A stretch of 22,396 nucleotides of DNA from JANSXG01 sp965652425 (GCA_965652425.1 CBFGVX010000058.1:1-22396), one strand, 5' to 3'; positions 6,912-17,610 are shown, counted from the first letter of the stretch. A program made the numbers and translations. Notes: a model not told the origin generated them from the letters alone.

Positions 6912-7757
6912 ATGGGCGATACAGGAGACTTTTTCCAAAAGCAGCGTGAAAAGAACGAACGACTGCACCGAGAGCTTCTAGCAAGCCCACGAGTGACGAT
7001 CTCCGGTCTCATCAGCGATATGGGACCAACCATTGTCTGGCTGGCTGGCGAAGAACAGTCGACTCTCAAACTTTGCTTTGATTCATGGCGAGCCGAAGGA
7101 GGACCACTTCAAACTCGCGAACTGACTCTCTATCGCCACGACAGCGATGCGGTGCTCAAGCAGTTTCAGCAGCTGTTAAAACCTCGGTTGATTGTCCGCG
7201 TGCACGCGAGGCTCGCAGATGCCAATTCCTCTGGCGAGCACGCTGCGCTGCTGGAACGAGTCATCGAGACCGAGGTCGCGGATTCGGAACTGCAGCACCG
7301 CAGCGAGATCAACCAGATACCAGTAATCCTGAAAGTCCCCGGCATTGGTGCTCTCGAATTCGATCGGCGACTCAAAGTGTTCATGGGGACGATCAAGTAC
7401 GCCAAGGCCCGCCCGCTGCTGATCTTGTTCAGTTCGGATGAACAGGAATCACTGCGAATCGCGAGCCTCGCAAAGCCGGTCTTCGAGAATCCCAAGGCAT
7501 GGGTGGCTCAGGCCAAGTCGGTCGCCGCCCGCGACCTGCTTTCGGTGAAGAACCAGTACTGGCTGGATGCGGATGAGGGAGAGAAGCCCATCACCGCAGC
7601 TGCGTTTATGAAGAATTTGAAGCTTAACGGGATCTCGATTCACCCGGACGGAGAGATCAGTTTCGGCTTTGAGGATGGCGAGATGTTTGGGAGTCACACC
7701 GTGGAAGTGCGCGGAACAATCGCCCGCGGTTGGGTCGATGCGCTGCTCGAGGGGTAG
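6912..7757 (+). CDS. DUF2262-like protein of unknown function
   Basis: A 281-residue soluble protein without signal peptide or membrane helix. Residues about 135-281 resemble the DUF2262 domain, a family of unknown function. Signs are the block KVPGIGALEFDRRLKVFMG, a middle helix ending in DLLSVKNQYW, and the closing pattern IHPDGEISFGFEDGEMFGSH with a final glycine. The N-terminal 120 residues hold a probable beta-rich domain (VTISGLISDMGPTIVWLAGE, LTLYRHDSDAVLKQFQQLL, LIVRVHARLAD) that I do not recognise and that may bind a partner. Codon use is less GC-biased than in the neighbours. The ATG at 6912 has no clear Shine-Dalgarno sequence. It is alone on the plus strand and converges with atpD. 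Confidence 0.75.
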   Translation: MGDTGDFFQKQREKNERLHRELLASPRVTISGLISDMGPTIVWLAGEEQSTLKLCFDSWRAEGGPLQTRELTLYRHDSDAVLKQFQQLLKPRLIVRVHARLADANSSGEHAALLERVIETEVADSELQHRSEINQIPVILKVPGIGALEFDRRLKVFMGTIKYAKARPLLILFSSDEQESLRIASLAKPVFENPKAWVAQAKSVAARDLLSVKNQYWLDADEGEKPITAAAFMKNLKLNGISIHPDGEISFGFEDGEMFGSHTVEVRGTIARGWVDALLEG

Positions 7758-7774
7758 CGGTAGAGGTTGAAGCT

Positions 7775-7808
7775 CAAAACGCAACGCGGCCCCCGATTGG
7801 GAGCCGCG
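7775..7808 (-). terminator. Possible terminator of atpD
   Basis: Stem CGCGGC / GCCGCG (7785-7790 with 7803-7808), extended inside by a short CCC/GGG pairing. On the minus strand it is followed by TTGCGTTTTG. It lies 22 bases past the atpD stop codon, and the tail is imperfect. Confidence 0.45.
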
Positions 7809-7830
7809 ATGCTTGTGGTTCGATTCCGAA

Positions 7831-9276
7831 TCAGGCCGTGGCGGCCATCTTCTCGGCCTTGGCCTTCGCGTCGTCGATCGTGCCGACATACATGAAGGCG
7901 GACTCGGGCAGGTCGTCGCCTTCGCCGGCGACGAGGCGCTCGAACGAGTCGAGCGTGTCTTCCAGCGAGGTGAAGATGCCGGGGAAGCCGGTGAAGACCT
8001 CGGCCACATAGAACGGCTGCGACAGGAATCGCTCGATCTTGCGGGCGCGGCTCACGGTCTGCTTGTCTTCCTCAGAGAGTTCATCGACGCCGAGGATGGC
8101 GATGATGTCCTGCAGCGACTTGTACTTCTGCAGGATTTCCTGGACGCGCGAGGCGACGCCGTAATGGCGCTCGCCGATGACGCCCGGATCGAGGATTCGG
8201 GAGGTCGAGGAGAGCGGATCGACCGCGGGGAAGATGCCCTTTTCGGCGATCGAACGCTCGAGCACGACGAACGCATCCAAGTGGGCGAACGCCGTGGCGG
8301 GCGCGGGGTCGGTCAGGTCGTCGGCGGGCACATAGATGGCCTGCACCGAGGTGATCGCGCCCTTGCTGGTCGAGGTGATGCGCTCCTGAAGCTCACCCAT
8401 CTCGGTGGACAGCGTCGGCTGGTAACCCACCGCGGATGGCATGCGGCCGAGCAGCGCGGACACTTCCGAACCGGCCTGGGTGAAGCGGAACACATTGTCG
8501 ACGAAGATCATGGTTTCCTTGCCGGACTCGTCGCGGAACTGCTCGGCCATGGTGAGGCCGGACAGGGCGACACGCAGACGCGCACCGGGCGGCTCGTTCA
8601 TCTGGCCGAAGACCATCGCCACCTTGTCGATGACATGGGCCTTGTTGCCGGACTCGTCGGTGTACTCGGCTTCCTGCATTTCGAGCCAGAGGTCGTTGCC
8701 CTCGCGGGTACGCTCGCCGACGCCGCAGAACACGGAGTAACCGCCGAATTCGCGGGCCACGCGGGCGATCATCTCCTGGATGATGACGGTCTTGCCGACG
8801 CCGGCACCGCCGAACAGGCCGATCTTGCCACCACGCACGAACGGGCAGAGCAGGTCGATGACCTTGATGCCGGTGGGGAGGATTTCGGTCTTGGGGTTGA
8901 GGGCGTCGAACTGCGGCGGCTCGGCGTGGATCGGGCGGCGCTGGGCGGGGTTGGGGACCTCGCCGCGGTTGTCGATCGCGTCGCCGAGGAGGTTAAAGAC
9001 TCGACCGAGGACCTGCTCGCCGACGGGAACCGTCACCGGAGAGCCCTTGTCGATGCACTTGGTGCCGCGGGCGAGGCCGTCGGTGGAGCCGAGGGCGACG
9101 CAGCGGACGCGCCCGCCGCCGAGGTGCTTCTGGACTTCGCCGGTGAGCTTGATCGGGCCGACGCGGGTCTCGTGCTCGATGCTGATGGCGTTGTAGATCT
9201 CGGGGAGCTGGTCTTCGGCGAACTGGGCGTCGAAGGTCGAGCCGATGACCTGGGTGATGACACCGGTGTTGGACAT
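7831..9276 (-). CDS. atpD: ATP synthase F1 beta subunit
   Basis: Catalytic beta subunit of the F1Fo ATP synthase, which makes ATP from ADP and phosphate at the membrane. It is 481 residues long, normal for the family. The P-loop GGAGVGKT is at 156-163, the catalytic-glutamate block GERTREG follows, then MIFVDNVFRFTQAGSEVS and the C-terminal VSRARKIERFLSQPF. The reading frame is open far upstream, but ATG 9276 begins the conserved N-terminus (MSNTGVITQVIG) and has AGAGGA about ten bases before it. The gene is alone: no gamma-subunit gene (atpG) lies upstream and no epsilon-subunit gene (atpC) downstream, as would be usual. Small departures from the common sequence include DLLCPFVRGGK in place of the usual DLLAPYxxGGK. 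Function is not in doubt. Confidence 0.97.
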   Translation of the reverse strand: MSNTGVITQVIGSTFDAQFAEDQLPEIYNAISIEHETRVGPIKLTGEVQKHLGGGRVRCVALGSTDGLARGTKCIDKGSPVTVPVGEQVLGRVFNLLGDAIDNRGEVPNPAQRRPIHAEPPQFDALNPKTEILPTGIKVIDLLCPFVRGGKIGLFGGAGVGKTVIIQEMIARVAREFGGYSVFCGVGERTREGNDLWLEMQEAEYTDESGNKAHVIDKVAMVFGQMNEPPGARLRVALSGLTMAEQFRDESGKETMIFVDNVFRFTQAGSEVSALLGRMPSAVGYQPTLSTEMGELQERITSTSKGAITSVQAIYVPADDLTDPAPATAFAHLDAFVVLERSIAEKGIFPAVDPLSSTSRILDPGVIGERHYGVASRVQEILQKYKSLQDIIAILGVDELSEEDKQTVSRARKIERFLSQPFYVAEVFTGFPGIFTSLEDTLDSFERLVAGEGDDLPESAFMYVGTIDDAKAKAEKMAATA

Positions 9277-9577
9277 GGTCTGTCTTCCTCTGCGGGCGGT
9301 GCGGTGGATAAACGCGTTTTTGGCGTTCTGTGGGGATTTTCGCTCGATCCGGGAGGGATCGCGCAGGCGGCCGAAGCCGGGTCGCACAGGATAGCGATTC
9401 TCCCGCTGGCGGGCCAGTTGCCAGTGAGTCTGCGGGGCATCAATTCTGGCTGGGATACGGGCAACCGCAGGGTGTCGGGTCTGCCTCATCGGCATAACCA
9501 GCAGGGTCGGGGCCAGAGTCTGGACAGAGGAACACCCCCCACTGGCCAGGGCGGGTCTGGAAACGCACATTTTGAGC
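9277..9577. other. Intergenic region between atpD and a PilZ gene
   Basis: About 300 bases without a gene, between divergent atpD (minus) and the PilZ gene (plus). It should hold both promoters, but I see no convincing -35/-10 pair on either strand. It contains small inverted repeats: CGATCC / GGATCG (9345-9350 with 9356-9361) and a GC-rich CCCGC-TGG-CGGG segment near 9402. These could form structure in the atpD leader mRNA. Nothing else is recognised. Confidence 0.4.
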
Positions 9578-10060
9578 ATGGATACGCTCTCATCCAACCC
9601 CGCTCCCACCATATGGCCCGATGCGCCATCGCCATCGATCGGCGCGGCTCCGACGCTGATGACCTCCCCAGCGGTGCCGGGTATCGGCGCAGGCCAGCTC
9701 CCCGGCGCTCCGGATCCGAACGGCTGGTCCGGGGGGCAGAATCGCAGGCGGCACGGCCGGGTCAAATGCCCCGGTGTGAAGAGCTCGCTCGGCGATGTGC
9801 TGGATGTCTCGGCCTCGGGCTGCAAGATCCAGTCGCGAGGTCGGCTCAGCGCCCGCGTGGGTGAGGTGGTCCGGATCCGGATCATCCCGATCACCAGCGA
9901 GCCGTTCGAGGCGTACGCGCGCGTCGTCTGGTTCCAGAAGGTCGGGATGTTCCGGGTGCACACGGGGCTGTGCTTCGAGCACATCACGCCCGAGGTGCGT
10001 CGCGGGCTGTCGGCGATCGCATCCGCCGCGGTGATGCACGACGGTGTCTGGCACGGCTGA
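9578..10060 (+). CDS. PilZ domain protein
   Basis: A 160-residue cytoplasmic protein with a PilZ domain (about residues 55-150), which usually binds cyclic di-GMP. Both binding signatures are present: an arginine-rich RRRHGR (QNRRRHGRVKC) and DVSASGC, fitting RxxxR and D/NxSxxG. The region FEAYARVVWFQK and GLCFEHI is the rest of the barrel. The N-terminal 50 residues are rich in Pro, Ala and Ser and probably disordered. The start is uncertain: ATG 9578 is the first in frame, there is no strong ribosome site, and ATG 9659 would still keep the whole domain. It faces a prepilin pair on the other strand, and a second PilZ gene lies 1.3 kb away, so a role in pilus or secretion control is plausible. 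Confidence 0.85.
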   Translation: MDTLSSNPAPTIWPDAPSPSIGAAPTLMTSPAVPGIGAGQLPGAPDPNGWSGGQNRRRHGRVKCPGVKSSLGDVLDVSASGCKIQSRGRLSARVGEVVRIRIIPITSEPFEAYARVVWFQKVGMFRVHTGLCFEHITPEVRRGLSAIASAAVMHDGVWHG

Positions 10061-10093
10061 GGCATCACCGAAACGCAGGCATCGTCGCTGGGA

Positions 10094-10565
10094 TCAGACG
10101 GTCTGGTTCAGACGCGTGATGTTGGTGTCGTTGACGAGGTTGTACAGATCGATCGTGGCCTGGTTGGACGGCTGCTGCGGCACGCGGAAGCGGACCTGGC
10201 CGTTGTCGGGGTTGTACCAGATGGATCCCCAGCGGCTGGAGATGGCGGAGTCGATGGTTTTGTTCTGCGGATGGACCTTCGCCTCGCCGCCCCGATCGAT
10301 GTTGTAGATGGGCATGCGGATGTCGTGGTAGGGATTCAGGAGGTTGTTGGAATCCGGAGATGGCGGCGTCGGCGAGCCGTGCGTTGACCACGGCGGTGGC
10401 CAGCGCGGAGCGGGCTCCCTTCGCGGCGGAGACCTGGGCCCTCTCGCGGTCGTCGAAGTATTTGGGCAGCGCCACTCCGGACAGGATCGCGAGCACCACG
10501 AGCACCGCGATGAGCTCGATGAGGGTGAAGGCGCGAGCGAATCCTGCGGATCCGCGAAGATGCAT
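10094..10565 (-). pseudogene. Frameshifted type II secretion-like prepilin
   Basis: A paralogue of the intact prepilin just upstream (10627-11157), broken by a frameshift. The first part begins at ATG 10565 and carries the prepilin helix FTLIELIAVLVVLAILSG and then LPKYFD, as in the neighbour. Near 10351-10362 the matching frame changes: the C-terminal half (SNNLLNPYHDIRMPIYN through GSIWYNPDNGQVRFRVPQQ to NQTV at 10094) lies in the +1 frame. Relative to the neighbour the region is about 41 bases shorter here, so one out-of-frame deletion would explain both. Read without a shift, the frame runs on to 10065 as Arg/His/Pro-rich nonsense. The residue before the cleavage site is Ala (ARA/FTLIE) instead of the usual Gly. 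The Shine-Dalgarno sequence is weak. A sequencing error cannot be ruled out. Confidence 0.8.
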
Positions 10566-10626
10566 GACGGCGGACCTGCCTGGAAGGGCGCGTGGTGCGG
10601 TCGTGAGAGAGCGCGATTGACTCGGT

Positions 10627-11157
10627 TCAGTTCGCCGCGGTCTGGTTCATGCTCCTGCAGTTGGTCTGGTTGACTTTGTTGAAGAGTTCGAGCGTTGCGG
10701 CGTTGTTGCGCTGGCGCGGCACGCGGAAGTTCACCTGACCGTTGGCCGGGTTGTACCAGATCGCTCCGGAGCCGTAGGCCCCTGGCCGGGGCGAATCGTC
10801 GAGGGTCTTGGTCTGCACGAAGACCTTCTCAGGGCCCGCATTGGGGTCGTCGATGTAGACGGGCATGTTCGGCGTCCACCACGGGTTGTAGAGGTGCTTG
10901 GAGTCATCGTTGTCGAGCACTTCTCCGAGCGTGGCGGGGAACTCATCAACGCCCTGGGACTGGTTGGCGAGGTAGAGGTTCATGACGGCGCTCGAGAGCG
11001 ATGCGCGGGCACCTTGAGCCGCGGAGAGCTGCGCTTTCTCGCGGTAGTCGAAGTACTTGGGCAATGCCACACCGGAAAGGATCGCGAGCACGACCAGCAC
11101 CGCGATCAGTTCGATGAGCGTGAATCCGTTGCGCCGAAATGCCGGGGATGTATGCAT
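10627..11157 (-). CDS. Type II secretion-like prepilin (pseudopilin)
   Basis: A 176-residue prepilin-like protein. The N-terminus RRNGFTLIELIAVLVVLAIL is a class III prepilin signal: prepilin peptidase should cut after Gly11 and methylate Phe, leaving a helix that packs into a pilus or pseudopilus in the inner membrane. A coiled region follows (REKAQLSAAQGARASL), then a soluble globular domain ending in GAIWYNPANGQVNFRVP and an Asn/Thr-rich tail with two cysteine-poor repeats of NQT. The start at 11157 is supported by GGAGG nine bases upstream. The frameshifted copy follows 61 bases downstream on the same strand. PilZ genes lie on both sides on the opposite strand. No assembly ATPase, platform protein or peptidase is in the window. 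Confidence 0.88.
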   Translation of the reverse strand: MHTSPAFRRNGFTLIELIAVLVVLAILSGVALPKYFDYREKAQLSAAQGARASLSSAVMNLYLANQSQGVDEFPATLGEVLDNDDSKHLYNPWWTPNMPVYIDDPNAGPEKVFVQTKTLDDSPRPGAYGSGAIWYNPANGQVNFRVPRQRNNAATLELFNKVNQTNCRSMNQTAAN

Positions 11158-11360
11158 GTTACTGGCCTCCGTGAGCGACTATCGGCTGCTCCCGCACAGG
11201 AGTTCAGTCGGCTCGGAGTCCGAGAACGGACTGATACTGCGGATAACCCTAGTCAGACGGCACAGACCGAACGCCTTGACAGGTGAGGGGCCGCAGCGGA
11301 GTTGCTGCCGTTTGGCATGTGCCGATACAGGCACGGGGGATGGTCAGTGGGAGACGACAC

Positions 11361-11765
11361 ATGAATGGAATCCCGAACGAGGATGTGGTGCGGCTGATCG
11401 ATCGCGCGATGAACGCGGACAAACCGGACGGCCGCTCACGGGGCCGGATGCGCTGCAACAATGTCGAGACTTCGATCGGCCCTGTGCTTGATTTCTCGGC
11501 GACCGGCATGCGCATCCTTTCCAAACGCGAGGTGCGGCTGGAAGAGGGCGAATCATTGCTGGTTCGCATCGAGTCCGCGTTCGATCCAATCACGGTCCCG
11601 GTGGTCGTGCGCTGGTCCCGCAAACTGGGGTGGCGCCGGTACGAGACCGGGGTTCAATTCGTTGAACTGACCGACGAAGCCAAGCGCGTGCTCGCGGACA
11701 TCGCGCGGAGCGTCCCGGCGGACTCGTTCTGCATGATCCACTCGATGAGCCGCAAGGCGAGCTGA
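11361..11765 (+). CDS. PilZ domain protein
   Basis: A 134-residue cytoplasmic protein made up almost entirely of a PilZ domain. The arginine motif is RSRGR (residues about 24-28 in DGRSRGRMRCNN), followed by LDFSATGMRIL, which fits the D/NxSxxG signature. VVVRWSRKLGWRRYETGVQF is the later barrel. It most likely binds cyclic di-GMP, which I infer from the motifs. The start at 11361 (MNGIPNED) is chosen because GGGAGA lies about seven bases upstream; the frame is open further up, to 11283, without support. It is divergent from the intact prepilin gene across about 200 bases and shares a bidirectional terminator with acnA. It differs clearly from the PilZ protein at 9578, so the two are not a recent duplication. 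Confidence 0.87.
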   Translation: MNGIPNEDVVRLIDRAMNADKPDGRSRGRMRCNNVETSIGPVLDFSATGMRILSKREVRLEEGESLLVRIESAFDPITVPVVVRWSRKLGWRRYETGVQFVELTDEAKRVLADIARSVPADSFCMIHSMSRKAS

Positions 11766-11792
11766 GCCACAAAGCATCCGCAAAACGAAACA

Positions 11793-11818
11793 GGGCGATC
11801 CGAAACGGATCGCCCTTT
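11793..11818. terminator. Bidirectional terminator between PilZ gene and acnA
   Basis: A 10-bp perfect stem GGGCGATCCG / CGGATCGCCC (11793-11802 with 11806-11815) has an AAA loop. The plus-strand tail is TTTCACA and the minus-strand tail TGTTTCGTTTTG. It sits between two converging genes and can serve both. Confidence 0.65.
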
Positions 11819-11844
11819 CACATGGTCTGACGGCTTGATGCGGT

Positions 11845-14637
<2,793 letters not shown>

Positions 14638-14671
14638 GGCGATGCTCCTTCGGGTGTTGATCTCCACGAAG

Positions 14672-14700
14672 AGTATCGGAGCCGGCTATCGATTGTTCAA
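14672..14700 (-). promoter_or_regulatory. Candidate acnA promoter
   Basis: On the minus strand, TTGAAC (14695-14700; 4 of 6) and GATACT (14672-14677; 4 of 6) are separated by 17 bases. The predicted transcription start is near 14665, giving a leader of about 28 bases that carries the AGGAG ribosome site. Confidence 0.5.
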
Positions 14701-14744
14701 AGCGATGATGTTTACTGTTTGAATCATTTTTCGTTATGTCTAAC

Positions 14745-14759
14745 TGAGACCCGGTCTCA
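14745..14759. promoter_or_regulatory. Palindrome upstream of acnA
   Basis: TGAGACC-C-GGTCTCA is a perfect 7+1+7 palindrome between acnA and the end of the M61 peptidase gene. The loop is too small for a good terminator and there is no adjacent U-run. It lies about 45 bases upstream of the acnA -35 box, in the position of an upstream regulator site. Confidence 0.3.
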
Positions 14760-14767
14760 TCGTCTGT

Positions 14768-16669
14768 TTACTGGTCTCGTGGCTTCGAAATCGCATCGAT
14801 CAGGTTGGGTTCACCCGCTTTGGGGGCCAGTCGCACGAAACGCCGGCTCCCGTCGCAGGGCACATGCATCGTCGCCACGCGCTCGCCTTGCGAGACGAGC
14901 AGTTCGATCTCGCCTGGCGAGCCAGCGGTCGCGGCCACCGCGTCGATCAGCGCGGAGCGCGAGAACACCCGCTCCCCCACCGCCATGACCCGGTCGCCCG
15001 ATGCGAGGCCCGCCGCCTCGGCGCCCGACCCCTCCACCACGCGCGTCACCACGCCATCGCCGTTCACGGCGAAGCCCGCGGCGTACCGGAGATTCACGCC
15101 CGAAGCCGATCGTTCGGAACGACGCTGCAGTTCGGTCGGCTCCGCGCTGAACACCCGCTCCTGCCCGAGCAGGTCGATGAGGTACTGCATGGACAGATCC
15201 TCGACGGGCCGCTCGATCCGTGCCCGGATCAGCGCGTCCCAGTCCTGCCCGGCGTGGACCCGGCGCAGCGCCCGGACGACATCGTCGCGATCGTAAGTCG
15301 CCTGATCGCCCACCGGCTGCACCCGGACATCGAAGAAGGCCTTGCAGAAGTCGTCGAGCGAACGACGACCGTTCGTGCCGCGCCGGATGATCGCGTCGGC
15401 CTCCATCCAGAACAGCGCGGCTTCACCGTAGTAGTCCGCCCCGCGTCGCAGTTCGTTCCCGGCCGGGCTGGATCGGCGGACGCTCACCACATCGCGCGCG
15501 GTGTCGACCACCGGGCGCCAGGCGCGACCGGGCTGGTTCTCGTAGCGCTCGATCGCGCTGAGCACGCGCTCGCGGTACTGCTCCGGAGTGGTCATGCCCG
15601 AGCGCGCTGACAGCACATCGTCGTAGTAACTCGTCAGACCTTCGTAGACCCAGAGCAGCGTGGAATCGACCGGGTCGTGGTAGTTCTCCCGCACCAGTCC
15701 CTCGGGCGCGGCGAGCTTGCCGCACCAGACATGGATGTACTCGTGCGGGATCACGCCCAGATGCCCCATGCCCGCGTCGTGCTCATCGGGCTCATCCGCC
15801 TCGGAGAACGCCGTGGTCCGGGCGCTGATGAAGGTCGATTCGGCGTGCTCGAGCCCGAAGCTCAGCGATGAATCGACCATGGTCAGGTAGTGGTACTCCT
15901 CGCGCGGAAAATCGCCGAACACGAAGCGGCCCTGGCGCGTCAGTTCGCCCAGCGGGCCGATCATCCAGTCCGGCAGCTCCGCGTTCTGCGGCTCTTCAGA
16001 AACCAGATGGATGAAGTGAGGCGGGTAGCCGTCCTCGGGCGTGGGCAACTCGTACGAGTTCAGGTGCCTTCCGAAGATGATCGGGCTGTCGATCAGTTCC
16101 ATGAACGGCACACCCTGCACCTCGGTGCCGCCGAGCGACCACGCGTGGCGATGGCCATCGGGAAGCAGCACCTCGACATCGACCTCGAAATCGCGAAGGT
16201 CCTCGCCCTCGGGGTACCACACGAGTGTGTTCCAGTTCACCGCGCCGAAGTTGCCGAAGCCGTACGAATCGCTCGATCGGCTCATGTGCCACGGCTGCGA
16301 CGCCAGGTACGCCGTCTCGATCCTCAGGTCACCCGCGCTCTCGCGCGGCACCTCGATCACGATCCGTGCGGCCTCCGACGGGTCGCGGTTCCAGTCGATC
16401 GCGCGCCCCTGCTCGTCGAGCACGCGGAACTCGGCGATGTTCTGGATCGGCCCGGCCGGAGCGTGGTTGCCCGGAACGAACAGCGGGTACCACAGCACCA
16501 GTTCGCCGGATCGGACATCGGGCAGCGTGATCGTCGATCGCATGATCTTGCGATGCGATTCGCGCAGGTCGGCGACGATGCGCATATCCGCATCGGACGC
16601 GGTGAACACCGGTTGGGAGAGTTCGGCGGAAGCGAGAAGGGTCGCGGCGAGGATCGTGGTCGCTGGCAT
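14768..16669 (-). CDS. Exported M61-family metallopeptidase with PDZ domain
   Basis: A 633-residue zinc peptidase resembling the M61 (glycyl aminopeptidase) family. An N-terminal hydrophobic segment (about residues 3-15) is a probable weak signal peptide. A beta-rich domain covers about 20-220. The catalytic domain holds HEYIH (H309, E310, H313) and, 30 residues later, VYEGLTSYYDD with E343, the expected third zinc ligand. A PDZ domain follows at about 530-610 (GVVTRVVEGSGAEAAGLASG). This order of beta domain, thermolysin-like core and PDZ is usual for M61. It probably acts in the periplasm on peptides, substrate unknown. Its ATG overlaps the TAA stop of the upstream LysR gene (TAATG), so translation is probably coupled; the nearest purine-rich site is about 13 bases away. 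Confidence 0.85.
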   Translation of the reverse strand: MPATTILAATLLASAELSQPVFTASDADMRIVADLRESHRKIMRSTITLPDVRSGELVLWYPLFVPGNHAPAGPIQNIAEFRVLDEQGRAIDWNRDPSEAARIVIEVPRESAGDLRIETAYLASQPWHMSRSSDSYGFGNFGAVNWNTLVWYPEGEDLRDFEVDVEVLLPDGHRHAWSLGGTEVQGVPFMELIDSPIIFGRHLNSYELPTPEDGYPPHFIHLVSEEPQNAELPDWMIGPLGELTRQGRFVFGDFPREEYHYLTMVDSSLSFGLEHAESTFISARTTAFSEADEPDEHDAGMGHLGVIPHEYIHVWCGKLAAPEGLVRENYHDPVDSTLLWVYEGLTSYYDDVLSARSGMTTPEQYRERVLSAIERYENQPGRAWRPVVDTARDVVSVRRSSPAGNELRRGADYYGEAALFWMEADAIIRRGTNGRRSLDDFCKAFFDVRVQPVGDQATYDRDDVVRALRRVHAGQDWDALIRARIERPVEDLSMQYLIDLLGQERVFSAEPTELQRRSERSASGVNLRYAAGFAVNGDGVVTRVVEGSGAEAAGLASGDRVMAVGERVFSRSALIDAVAATAGSPGEIELLVSQGERVATMHVPCDGSRRFVRLAPKAGEPNLIDAISKPRDQ

Positions 16670-17580
16670 TACCGGGAGGTTCTCCGTTGCTTGAGGTGTT
16701 CGAGCAGCAGCGTTTCGAACGCCGCGGCGGCGGGGCTGGGGACGCGGTCGCGCCGGCGCACCACGGCCAGTGAGCGGACGATCCGCCCGTCCCGACAGCG
16801 TAGGCCCGCTGATTCGCTCTGACCCTTCGACTGCGGCAGCGCGAAGCGCGAGACCAGCCCCACGCCGATGCCCGCGCGGACCATCTGCTTGATCGCCTCG
16901 ATCGAGCGCAGTTCCATGACCACATCGAGCGCTGCCCCCGCACGAATCGACGCCTCATCCACGAGCGCACGCACGGCGGTCCCGGCCTCGAACCCCACGA
17001 AGTGCTCTCCGTCGAGATCGGCCCAGCGGAAAGACTTGCGCCCCGCGAGCCGATGCCCCGGCGGCACGATCAGCATGAGTTCGTCCTCGAGCGATGCGAT
17101 CTGCATGAGGTCGCTCCCGCCGGGCACCTCGACCGGCAGCGTGACGATGCCCAGATCGAGCGACCCGGCGAGCACCGCCTCGGCGACCGTGCGACTGGCC
17201 GCCTCGCGCACCGAGAACCGGATGCCGGCGTGCAGCTTGCGGAACCGCCCCACCACTTCGGGCAGCAGGTACCCGGTCGCGGTCGCGCCGCCGCCCACGG
17301 CGATCGACCCGCTTTCCAGCCCGGCGAGCTGGCGCACCGCGCGGATGCTCTCCTCGGCACGGCGCAGCACATCCTCGGCGTGCTCGAGGAACACCCGCCC
17401 GGCACCGGTCAGTTCGACGCCTTTGGCGGTCCGGTGGAAGAGTTCTGCGCCGACTTCCGCTTCGAGCCGCTTGAGCGCGGCGGAGATCGCCGGCTGCGTC
17501 ACACCGAGCCGCTGAGCCGCGCGGGTCATGTGCCGCTCGGCAGCGATCGCGACGAAATAGCGCAGCGGCGTGAGTTCCAT
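16669..17580 (-). CDS. LysR-type transcriptional regulator
   Basis: A 303-residue regulator. The winged-helix domain is at residues 1-60 (MELTPLRYFVAIAAERHMTR, then RLGVTQPAISAALKRLEAE and LFHRTAKGVELT), the standard LysR pattern. The ligand-binding domain follows from about 85 (GSIAVGGGATATGYLLPEV, then DLGIVTLPVE and IKQMVRAGIGVGLVSRFALP). The effector is unknown. The start at ATG 17580 fits the family's usual beginning; a GTG at 17604 would add eight residues. No clear Shine-Dalgarno sequence is present. LysR genes are most often divergent from their target, but this one is directly upstream of, and overlaps, the M61 peptidase gene, so the two are co-transcribed and perhaps co-regulated. 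Confidence 0.92.
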   Translation of the reverse strand: MELTPLRYFVAIAAERHMTRAAQRLGVTQPAISAALKRLEAEVGAELFHRTAKGVELTGAGRVFLEHAEDVLRRAEESIRAVRQLAGLESGSIAVGGGATATGYLLPEVVGRFRKLHAGIRFSVREAASRTVAEAVLAGSLDLGIVTLPVEVPGGSDLMQIASLEDELMLIVPPGHRLAGRKSFRWADLDGEHFVGFEAGTAVRALVDEASIRAGAALDVVMELRSIEAIKQMVRAGIGVGLVSRFALPQSKGQSESAGLRCRDGRIVRSLAVVRRRDRVPSPAAAAFETLLLEHLKQRRTSR

Positions 17581-17610
17581 CGAGAACCAGCGTACCCGCA
17601 ACACGAGCGC

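Noticed and set aside
7811..7830. GGTTCGATTCC, resembling a tRNA T-arm
   Set aside because: The flanking bases cannot form the 5-bp T-stem, and no anticodon or acceptor stem is found nearby.
7813..9864. Long plus-strand open frame of more than 680 codons opposite atpD
   Set aside because: It is low-complexity Gly/Asp/Glu/His/Leu sequence antisense to the well-conserved atpD, without a ribosome site. GC-rich shadow.
9277..10068. Upstream in-frame extension of atpD
   Set aside because: The frame stays open for 264 more codons, but the conserved N-terminus begins at 9276 with a ribosome site, and the extension is antisense to the PilZ gene.
11276..11281. Perfect TTGACA upstream of the second PilZ gene
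   Set aside because: No acceptable -10 box at 15-19 bases downstream on the plus strand.
11283..11360. Upstream extension of the second PilZ protein
   Set aside because: It lacks a ribosome site and does not belong to the domain, whereas ATG 11361 has GGGAGA upstream.
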